From the NCBI GenBank assembly GCA_020740775.1, contig JAHEWK010000014.1, forward strand, positions 868,001 through 932,000: DNA of 64,000 nucleotides, in the 5' to 3' direction. The notes under the pieces were generated by a model. The model ran no database searches. It saw only the letters and a program-made list of their open reading frames with translations, and had not been told where the DNA came from. Each line of letters begins with the position of its first letter. Position 1 is the first letter of the stretch. The stretch comes from Ilyonectria destructans (Eukaryota; Ascomycota; Sordariomycetes; Hypocreales; Nectriaceae). Positions 1 through 10,405 of this stretch are shown here, one piece after another. The translations under genes were made by a program, and so were the position numbers.

Positions 1-1309
1 TACCACTTATGAGAGTGGTGTTTGTTGTTGGCGAAAGGAAGCGTGAAGTTACCCCTTGTTGTTGCCCGAGCAGTTTCCTTCCTCGCGCTGAGGGCAGGTG
101 CGTTTCTCACGCGACGGCACGTGATGTGTGGCTCTGTGACAAGAGGTCAGTACCGAGCTGCACCTAGCGACGTGATTCACTCAGTCGAATGCTCAGCCCA
201 GCGTCGTGCAGTGCGAGCTGCTCTATGATATTTGCTTCTGGCTGCTTGGAAACGGGCCAAACGGCCGGGGTAACTTCGTAATTAAGGGCTGTAACCGTCA
301 GATAATATCCAACCAGGTAAGGTTAGACACGTATGGAGCCTTTGTGCCGATTAGCGACGCCTTCTTTGGCGCCTCGCCCCTAAATTTGGAGCCAGTTAGG
401 CAGCTGTCATAACGGTCGCATTCGGTGCCAGCCATGGTAGCCAGGGAATGGGCTAGGCCAGCGAGGTTCGTACCTTCAATGGATGTGCTCATGGAACCGG
501 AGGTTGCAGTTATTGCCAGGCTACAAGCAGTGGAGGGCGCCAGTGCAAGGCGGCTGTGTGGGCTTGCGTTAGGCGGGCCTCACCTTCAAGGGTGTTTGGG
601 TGCCTCCCTCACCTCCCTTGTAGGTCGGCAAGTACTCGATACTTAAAGGAGGGGGGCCACGGCGTGTTCACCGCGTGGTGGGATCGACCCTGGATGGCAA
701 CTGGCGCAGGCCATTGGCTCCAGTGGGTGCCAGCTAATTACAGCACCACCTACAGTAGCACATGTGTTGTCACCACAGAGCTCCGTGGGAGGCGTAGAGG
801 GGAATGCTACCCACCCTAGGTAGGTATGGAGTGCTCCTCAATTCCTTCGCGGTCGGGGAATTGCATTTGGGGACATTGATAATCCCTCCTAGACGGGAAG
901 GCGCATCGCTGACAGGATTGGATTGTCTACATGGTACCTAGTCACATCTATAATTGCAGCCTGCTCGTAGGTAACCGTCATTCAATGATAATCACAAGGC
1001 CGTCGCCCTCTTTGTCGTTGCCTGGGGGGCGCCGTCCCTATCGGGAGTTCCAAGCTCCGGGTGCTGCTATTTTTTTTGGGCCAGCTTGCATTCCCTCCAC
1101 CGGGCTGCTATTTCAACTGTACCAAGTACACCGTAACCTTACCCCTCGACACGGGATAAGGTACAACGACCGCCTATCGCCAGAGCCGCGCATTCTCTCC
1201 CTCTCCACATCCCACACATCATCTACGTCGACTCCCTCGCCTCCAGCGCAGCGCCTTCGCTCTCACTCTCATCCTCCCGACGACTTCGCTGAAGCCATCC
1301 ATCGCTACC
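1..1309. other. Intergenic / promoter region of the Rab gene
   Basis: No convincing gene is seen here. The open frames are short, lack homology that I recognise and have no splice logic. The last ~120 bases before the Rab start are strongly pyrimidine-rich (CT tracts at about 1190-1280), a common fungal core-promoter and 5' UTR composition. Confidence 0.6.
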
Positions 1310-2255
<946 letters not shown>

Positions 2256-2976
2256 GTTCTCTTCGGGGACCGCTTCGCAACGGTTTATAGGGCTTGGGGG
2301 TGGGATACCAGGCGTCTCGTTTGTTCCCCGGAGATGCTCGTCACATAAGGAGAGACTCGAGGAGACGAGGAATCGTGATACGCCTTTTTTGATATCAGAA
2401 GGCGCGGTTACTTCGGCTTTCCTTTGTTCTTGTTTGTCATGATGGTTGTCTGGGTTGATGCGTCCAACGATCGCTGCGACATGGTCATCTTACGTAGCTG
2501 AAATGAATCCTTTAATGCTCATTCACATGCACCTGTCTGCATTCTGTTGACTTGCAGTGGCCTCCGTTGGGTTGAGAGGCACTTAGTACGGACCCCTCCC
2601 TCAAGGCTCTCAACAAACACAATCAGAGAGGAATGCCCGGCGTGGTGGCGCCAGTCGCATTTTCATGCTTCCATCACTTGTAACATCTCCGATGGATTCT
2701 CCCTGCAAGTTTCGGGCCACATACCGGGTCTCCCGCTTGGGTCTTGACCTCGATTCAGCCATCTTGGTGAGTGGCATGTGTGCTGTCTAGCGGTGTCGAC
2801 GGCGGCTCCACTTACCACGATAAGAACGGCGCTGGAGCTTATCGCAGCGGAGAAAATCCGCTGCCGACCAAATTTTTTGGAAACCTGCCCGCCATCGCCG
2901 CAAAGCCAGTCCAGCCATTGTTTTACACTCTTTGCGAAGACTGCAACAACCCAGCGGCAACACTTCTCTACACACA
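2256..2976. other. Intergenic between Rab and BRX1 genes
   Basis: About 720 bases hold the Rab 3' UTR and the BRX1 promoter. Short open frames on both strands have no recognisable product, and no RNA gene or repeat was seen. Confidence 0.6.
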
Positions 2977-4008
2977 ATGGCGGCCGTATACAAATCCATT
3001 TCCAAGTCGAGTGCGACCAAGGCCGATGCGCCCAGCAATGGCGTCAAGAAGAACAAGCAGAGGGTCTTGATCCTCTCCTCCAGAGGCGTCACCTACCGGT
3101 AAGAAATCTTGCACGCGGCTTGGTCGAGCGCATTTGTCTAACGTGAACCTCGCCGCATAGACACCGCCATCTCTTGAACGATATCGCCTCGATGCTTCCT
3201 CACAGCCGAAAGGATGCTAAGTTCGATTCCAAGACGAAGCTCTACGAGCTCAACGAGTTGGCCGAACTCTACAACTGCAACAACGTCCTCTTCTTCGAGG
3301 CGCGAAAGGGAAAGGATCTTTACGTGTGGCTCAGCAAGGTCCCTAACGGCCCTACTATCAAATTCCACCTCCAGAACTGTGAGAACAAGCGATCTCCCAG
3401 GCCAATCTCAGAGTGCTAACGTACAACCAGTGCACACCATGGAGGAGCTGCACTTCACAGGTAACTGCTTGAAGGGCTCAAGACCGATCCTGTCGTTCGA
3501 CGCCGCCTTCGAGAAGCAACCCCATCTCCGAGTCATTAAGGAGCTCTTCCTTCACACCTTTGGCGTTCCCGAGGGCGCCCGCAAATCGAAGCCTTTCATT
3601 GACCACGTCATGGGATTCAGTTTCGCCGACGGCAAGATCTGGGTACGAAACTATCAGATCAACGAGGTGGAGCCTTCAAAGGGCGATGACGAGGAGGACA
3701 AGTCTCACAAGTCGAGGGTGGCAGGCAAGGATACGGATGTTAACCTGGTCGAGATCGGTCCCCGATTCGTCCTTACGCCTATTGTCATCCAGGAGGGATC
3801 GTTCGGTGGCCCCATCATCTACGAGAACAAGGAGTTCGTGTCGCCAAACCAGGTGCGATCCGAGATCCGAAAGGGCAAGGCCTCGCGACACAATGCTCGC
3901 GCTGAGCAGACCGTGGGCCGGTTGTCCAGGAAGGGCGATCTAGGACTGCGAACCAAGGGACCCCGGGTGGCTAAGAGCGAGCTGGATACCAAGATGCTGT
4001 TCGCTTAG
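2977..4008 (+). CDS. brx1: Ribosome biogenesis protein Brx1 (Brix domain)
   Basis: Brx1 is a nucleolar Brix-domain protein needed for 60S subunit assembly, where it works with Ebp2 on early pre-rRNA. Exons are 2977-3098, 3161-3378 and 3431-4008, giving 305 residues in phase. The start MAAVYKSISK is followed by a basic stretch and then the Brix core: RVLILSSRGVTYRHRHLLND, later HTMEELHFTGNCLKGSRP, and FGVPEGARKSKPFIDHVMGF. A GPRFVLTPIVIQEGSFGGP segment is typical of Brx1 rather than Rpf1, Rpf2, Imp4 or Ssf1. The tail is lysine/arginine-rich, as expected for an rRNA-associated factor. The length is close to that of other fungal Brx1 proteins. Confidence 0.95.
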
Positions 4009-4737
4009 ACTTTGTGATACCTGTCGATACTCTGGCTTTCTATGCCTCTAAAACCGGGACGGGTGTAGGAGTTCATGGGGATTATGTAGTGCCGTTCATA
4101 AAAGGAAATTTCGCTTGTTTTATTGCAAATGTTCTATACTGCTCTCTCATAATTTATCCTGGTTCACCGAAATGTACAACTCCGCTATCAGTTGCATCAT
4201 CATTTGGCCCGGTGACCGGTAAATGTTCGGCGATTTGGTATCAAGACGCGACTCAGACCAACCTGCTCTCTCGACGTGTCAGTCATACCCCCTTTCCCCC
4301 AACTCGCACCTTCGATCTCATTTGCGACATCGTCCAAGCATAGCTGGAATCGCGATGATTTTGTCCACCGCAATGGATACAGATTGTTCCTTTCAATTGA
4401 TGCCGCAGCGCATTTCCTGCACTCTTTCAAGCCCCAACGCCGGGGTGGCCGGTCAGTAAGCCACCAGTGTTAATCGCTTCTCGGTGACGCAACAGTCGGC
4501 ACCGTGAGGCTTCAAGGGAGCTTTTAGCGCTCTCATCTCATCCTTCCTCCACCCATTCTTTACGGCCAGCCGTGAAGAATAGCCCGGCACCTGTCATTTC
4601 AGGCACCTCTCAGGGCATCCACCGTCTAATACCAGGCGTACTTTGATATCATATCAAAGCGACTCATTGGACGTTACCCGTTTGGTTCACTCCAGACACT
4701 AATCCATTGACCTTTTCGGTCCCTATCATACACCAAA
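4009..4737. other. Intergenic between BRX1 and F-box genes
   Basis: This holds the BRX1 3' UTR and the promoter of the next gene. I see no convincing coding or RNA feature. Confidence 0.55.
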
Positions 4738-4832
4738 ATGACACTTAAATTTGGTACGTATCTTTGTCTCTTCTCTATCTACCAAGCTAACATCATCCAG
4801 ATCCCTTCGCAGTGGCGGTCCTCGGCTTCTGA
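4738..4832 (+). other. Possible spliced upstream ORF (15 codons) in the F-box gene leader
   Basis: An ATG at 4738 reads MTLKF, then a well-formed intron runs from 4754 to 4800 (donor GTACGT, branch GCTAAC, acceptor CAG). Joining phase 1 gives a 15-codon peptide ending GF before TGA at 4830-4832. The ATG context (CCAAAATGAC) is almost the same as that of the main F-box start at 5010. The element would therefore be the first AUG in the leader and could repress or gate translation of the F-box protein. It could equally be a 5' UTR intron near a chance ATG. Confidence 0.4.
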
Positions 4833-5009
4833 CACCTCGCACAGAGAACCTGTCATAATTAGCAAACAAGGAGCGACGCAAACTCTCGTGTTGTATCCCT
4901 TGTTCCTACTGAACCCAAAGACCATTACTCGTCACCCTAGGGGTCATATCCATTTTCTCAACTTTTTCCGTCAATCCTATTTGTCCCTCTCTTCATAAAA
5001 ACAACCAAA

Positions 5010-6355
5010 ATGACTTCACCTACATCTGAAGCACACTGCTTGACGGGGCTCCCCGTCGAGATTCTCCTCGACATCTACCACCAGCTCGATCTGGATGGTA
5101 TCTTCAACTTTGCTGCCGCCCACAGGACGTTCTTCAACCTATTCACGGAGGGAAAAGCATCAATATTACTTCCGGTTCTGTCTCGAGACTTTAGTCCGCT
5201 CGATGAGCTTTTGCAAGTTTATACTGCCTCCGAGAGTGACTTGGAGTCACTGGGAGGGCTCTATGCATCCCGCAGGATTGTCTTTCAGCGTCATGCTGGG
5301 GATAGTGGAACTGTGCTTGCTCCACGATCGGAAAACTGGCCTAGGGAAGCTGCAGAATCTCGTGTGGGCTTTACACCTGTTGTCAAACCACGAAAGCCCA
5401 ACGCGTCTCTCAACTCAGGTCTCAAGACGGTTGTCTTGACCGAACGTGACTTTGGACCTCTCCTCAAATACTGCCAAGTTGTGCGCAGATGGGAGGAACG
5501 GTTTCCCCAGATGAGATGGTTCCACGAGTCGGAAAACTGCAGACTCCTCCGACCGCATGAAGCAGAGAGATTCCGTAGAGCCTTTTACAGGTGGTGGCTA
5601 TACGGCTTCTACTTCCACGGCGAGCTCCCAAGACCGAGGGTCGGGCTTCCAGAACCGTATGTGGATGACATTCGGACTAGCCAAATGCGATGCCACTCTA
5701 CGAGCGAACTGTTGGAGCTGATGGACTTGGTTGAGACGATGAAAGATGTAGTTTTGCACTACCTCTGTCCTCGTCTCGACCCTCATCAGCAAGATGTAAG
5801 TTCAATCCGAGACTCTATGAAGTCAACTACTAACATGGCATCCAGGACACTTGGGGTCTACCTCTTATCGACACCGTTGATCGTCCTCAGTCGTTGATGA
5901 CGGGTTGGAATGACCAAAGCCGCTGGGGTCGTATCGTCAAGACGTATGCAAAGCTGGGCCCCAAGGAGCTGATGCATCTGTTCGAAAATATCTACAGCTA
6001 TCCCCGCAAACGACTCATTACCGAGGCGAGCCTGCACCACCCCAACTTTACGTTGGACCAGGAATCTATCCAGATTGCCATTCGGTGTGCCTTGGACGAG
6101 CGACAATGGCTGGACAGGATGCCAAGTCTAGCAGAGGATGGCGCCGGCGGAGTCATAGACTTCGACGATGAGCGCGACGGTGAACGTCTGACGTTTTGTG
6201 GTGATGCTAGGCCGGATGGATCTCTGCCGCAAGGCGTCAGATATGTCCGGTCCTTTTCGCAGTATTCGCCTCGAGGAGACGACGGATCGTACTTGGAAGA
6301 ACCTCAACACCAGAACTGGACGGACGGACGGTTTATGGTGCCTTCAGTGCGTTGA
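5010..6355 (+). CDS. F-box domain protein, function unknown
   Basis: Two exons (5010-5795 and 5846-6355) give 431 residues in phase. The N terminus is F-box-like: LTGLPVEILLDIYHQLDLDG (about residues 11-30), then a hydrophobic/aromatic helix with FAAAHRTFFNLF. Such proteins usually link a substrate to the SCF ubiquitin ligase through Skp1. The rest lacks LRR, WD40 or kelch repeats that I can recognise. It has a Trp/Arg-rich middle (RRAFYRWWLYGFYFHGE) typical of fungal-only F-box families. The spliced junction reads QQD|DTWGLPLIDTVDRP. The substrate is unknown. The CDS is preceded by a possible short upstream ORF at 4738-4832. Confidence 0.8.
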
Positions 6356-7543
6356 GGCTTGTGTTGCAATGGTGTTAGTCCCTTTGTTGAGCTCATGGTG
6401 CTGGAAGATTGTAGTGTTCCCGAAGGGTATAGGTAGATTTAGAATATTGGAGCTTCGGCTATGGTCTCTCAAATTGACTTATATTAGAGACACGCAACGT
6501 TGCTGTTTGCTCAGTGAATGTTAGTCGACCCCAAGCGAAGACGGAGGATGGAGGCCCAGATGGCTCGTCTTCCATCCAGACTGGGCGTGAAGTGACTCAA
6601 GCGCACTAAGAGACACAATCTTAACATTGACTTCCAGTGGCGTTACACCAGTTCCTGACATCCCTTGTTTTATACAAGGCGAGGGAGAGGCGTGATGGTC
6701 TGTGGGTGATCATGTGCTATGGTGGTGGTGGGATAATTAGCGGCTCCCCTGTGCTAACGCTCAGCACAAAGCCAGCGGGGGTTGCCCACTAAGAGCGGCG
6801 GCCCATATCACTGGCCAGCAGCACCTAGGCCAGCCCACCAAAGCCAACCTCGACCACCGAGCCTCACCTTCGCATCCAACTTAGAGATAGGTAGGCTCAG
6901 GCCAATCCTCACTCCTGCGCGCCTCGCCCTCTGCTGCTCTCCACGACGCTGCGACGCCCGCCCAACTGCGCTGAATCTCGCCCGTCTCTCAACTGCAGGG
7001 CCTCTCATATGCGTTGATCGCCTGAAGCGCCCTGGGTTTTGCGCTGGCTCCTCATTCATCGCGCCATCCTGGTCCACTGGCTTCTATCCGGACCCTGGGG
7101 AGGGAGCTTCTGCTCTTACTCGGTAAGTTGGTGCGCTTTTACTCGTGTTCCTGTTTTTTACCCGCCAGCTGCGTCCTTCTTCAGAGCTCCGGCCTTTTCT
7201 TTGTGCCTGCTTCTCACTTGTTGTTCACACTTCGTTCGCGCGTCTTTATGGTGCCGGCTCAATGAGACCCATCCTCAACAGTGCTCCGTACCTAAACATG
7301 GGGTTTCATAGTTGACAACACATTATCTTCACACTTCTTATGCTTTATACCCTCCTTTACTTGTTTTCTGTCTCACATCTACTCATTCTCACACTACCCA
7401 TCCTGACCTTGGTCCAGACACTGACACCGGCGAACGGTGCTTGTGAAACCCAGCCGTTCCCCTTTGCGTGGCTACTGCATCAGCACCCGCCAAGGTTCCT
7501 GGTCCTGCTCGTTCCTCAGTGAGGAATCTCACTACAGCCGATC
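6356..7543. other. Intergenic / long leader of HDA1
   Basis: No gene is supported. The 3' half is pyrimidine-rich and probably transcribed as the HDA1 leader. A strong donor GTAAGTTG at 7123 and several CAG acceptors before 7544 suggest a 5' UTR intron, but the exact acceptor cannot be chosen from sequence alone. Confidence 0.45.
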
Positions 7544-9954
7544 ATGGAAGTCAATGTCCCAGTGGATGGCGAGGATCATCCCATGAATGATGCCGACGCT
7601 CCCAACGGGCTCTCCGGGGGTGGTAGCAACGGTATCGACGACGACGACACTGCATCCGAGGAGGGTAGCTATGATGCAGACAGCGACCCGGAGCCTCAAG
7701 ACTTAGCTATGGAACAAATGCGACGGCGAGGCCTACTCCCAACAGGCTGTTGCTACGATGATCGCATGAAACTCCACATGAACGCCGACTTTAGTCCAAA
7801 TACCCATCATCCTGAGGATCCTCGCCGAATCCACGAGATCTTTAAAGCTTTTAAGAAGATGGGTCTCGTATACACCGGCCCCGCATCGGAGCTTGCCAGG
7901 ATCATTAAAGAATGCCCGACAAGATACATGTGGCGGATACCTGCTCGCCCGGCAACAAGAGCCGAAATCTGTCTCGCCCATTCCCCTGACCACCTGAGTT
8001 GGGTCGAGAGCCTGGAAAACATGAGCACAACCGAGCTACGAGAGCTCACAAGGCAGTACGACCAGGGTCGCGAGTCTCTTTACGTCGGCAGCATGTCCTA
8101 CCCAGCAGCCATGCTCTCGGCTGGAGGTGCCATCGAAACGTGCAAGAATGTCGTTACGGGACAGGTCAAGAACGCTTTCGCTGTGATCCGCCCACCAGGA
8201 CATCACGCTGAGTTTGATGCCCCCATGGGGTTCTGCTTCTTCAACAACGTTCCCGTGGCCGTCAGGGTCTGCCAGCAGGACTACCCAGATATCTGTCGGA
8301 AGGTTCTGGTGCTGGACTGGGATGTGCACCACGGCAATGGTGTTCAGAACATCTTCTACCAGGATCCCAACGTCCTCTACATCTCACTGCATGTGTACCA
8401 AAACGGCATCTTCTACCCGGGCAAGCCTCCGAATCCCATGACACCCGATGGTGGAATCGAGAACTGTGGCAGTGGCCCTGGACTCGGCAAGAACATCAAC
8501 ATTGGCTGGCACGATCAGGGGATGGGTGATGGAGAGTACATGGCAGCTTTCCAAAAGATTGTTATGCCAGTCGCCAAGGAGTTCAATCCAGACCTCGTCG
8601 TGATTTCTGCAGGCTTCGATGCCGCAGACGGTGACGAACTAGGAGGCTGCTTTGTCTCGCCTGGCTGCTACGCCCACATGACTCACATGCTGATGTCGCT
8701 CGCAGACGGCAAGGTCGCGGTGTGTTTGGAAGGCGGCTACAACCTCAAGGCCATCTCCAATTCTGCGGTTGCCGTAGCGAGAACCCTCATGGGTGAACCT
8801 CCACCAAAGATGGAGATTCCCAAGATCAACAAGGAGGCCGCGCGCATTCTAGCCAAGGTCCAGGCACACCAAGCTCCATACTGGGAATGTATGCGACCTG
8901 GAGTCATCAATGTTCCTGAAGTTCAGACGCTCAACGCGAACCGCCTCCACGACGTCATCCGGAATGCGCAACGGCAAGTCCTGCAGGTCAAGCATAGCAT
9001 GGTCCCCCTATACGTGCAGCGAGAACAGATTTACAAGTCGTTTGAGAACCAGGTTTTGGTCACGCCCAATCTGCACGATGCGAAAAGGATCCTTGTGATT
9101 ATCCACGACCCGTAAGATAGTCATTCATGCCTGTGGGCTCTACTTGCTAACCTCTTTTCAGGCCTCAACTTCTCGCGCAGCCAGATGTTATCGACACGAC
9201 TCTTGAGCCGCACAATGCTTGGGTGGCAAGTGTTTAAATCTGTCTGTTTTGATTAACGAGAGAGACTAATTAATTTAGGTCGATGGAGTGACTGAGTACA
9301 TCGATTGGGCTGTTGGCCAGAAATTTGGGGTAATGGACATCAACGTACCTGCGTACATTACACATGAAGAAGTAGGTATCCCAATCCATATCAGTGACCC
9401 TTTTCTGACAATTTAGGATTCCGACGCGTATATACCCACATCTAAAGAGAATACTCTCCAGGAGCAGATCCAGTCGCTGGTCTGCTATCTTTGGGATAAC
9501 TATCTTCAACTGTATGATGCTGACGATATTTTCATCATGGGCGTCGGAAACGCATACCTTGGAGTCAAAGTTCTGCTACTTAACAGAGGTAAAGTTTACT
9601 TCGCTTTGATCGTACACGTCTTGCTGACTTCTTCTAGATTGCAAATCCAGTATATCCGGGGTGGTCAACTTTGTAACAGGTAACCTACGACCCGTCAAGT
9701 CTGATATCGACACCGACCTATCCTCATGGTACAAGGAGAACTCGCGAGTCTACGTTGCAGGCGATCATGCTTGTTGGTCAGACCATGACCTCACCCGAAA
9801 GGTCAACAAGCGACGGTTCGGGACAGTGGTGAGGAGTCCCATGTTCGGCCTCAATAAGATGATGCAGGGACATGCGACGGAAGCCCAGGAATGGATCATG
9901 ACGAGAGCTTCAGATAATATAGATGGCGATACGACGGAGGATGACAAGCCATAA
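7544..9954 (+). CDS. hda1: Class II histone deacetylase Hda1/Clr3 with C-terminal Arb2-like domain
   Basis: This is a zinc-dependent deacetylase of the Hda1/Clr3 group. The family removes acetyl groups from histone H3 and supports silencing; in filamentous fungi it also affects secondary metabolism. Five exons (7544-9111, 9162-9225, 9279-9371, 9417-9588, 9638-9954) give 737 residues in phase. An acidic N terminus leads into the catalytic domain (about 65-450). Visible motifs are RPPGHHAE (tandem catalytic His), LDWDVHHGNG (zinc ligands), SAGFDAADGDELGG and LEGGYNL. The C-terminal exons encode an Arb2-like region containing AWV|VDGVTEYIDWAV and VYVAGDHACW, as in Hda1 and Clr3. Intron 2 appears to use a GC donor (GTG|GCAAGT at 9226), because no well-formed GT donor keeps the frame. 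Confidence 0.93.
9226..9278 (+). other. GC-AG intron in HDA1
   Basis: The intron starts GCAAGT and ends TTTAG with ACTAAT as branch-like sequence, joining AWV to VDGVTEY in phase 0. The nearest GT option (GTTTAA, six bases on) is a poor donor. Confidence 0.7.
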
Positions 9955-10405
9955 TCATTGCGTCCTGGATTGCGCTGCTATAGGGGGTTGGCCGTTGAAG
10001 TCCGGGGGCCTTTGAAGGGCAGGGGTGGAGGAATCGACAGACTCCAGACGTATGTTACGTTTCCTTACGGACGATATATAAATAGTGTACCTATACCATC
10101 CTATTTGAATGTATAGTCAGATTTAATGATGGTATTTGGCAAACTTGTGTAAATTGCCCATGATGGAAGCTTGGATGCCATGATCTCTTCGAAGCATACA
10201 GTGTGTAACTAGTGAGGCTGTTATATGCACTGTGTTCTTATCGCCTTATCCGGGGGTCGGGATGCAAAATCTCCGACCTACCCTCTTGGAAAGCTCCTGA
10301 CAGGAGTCGCAAGGACGCGTGCTTGCGCTCTCCCACTCAGCACGAAGCCAGGATCGTCTCGAACAAGGCACCTGCCGCACGCTTTGTCGCGTATTCACAG
10401 CAACT
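9955..10405. other. Intergenic between HDA1 and the SR-rich protein gene
   Basis: HDA1 3' UTR and the next promoter. No coding or RNA feature is seen. Confidence 0.5.
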
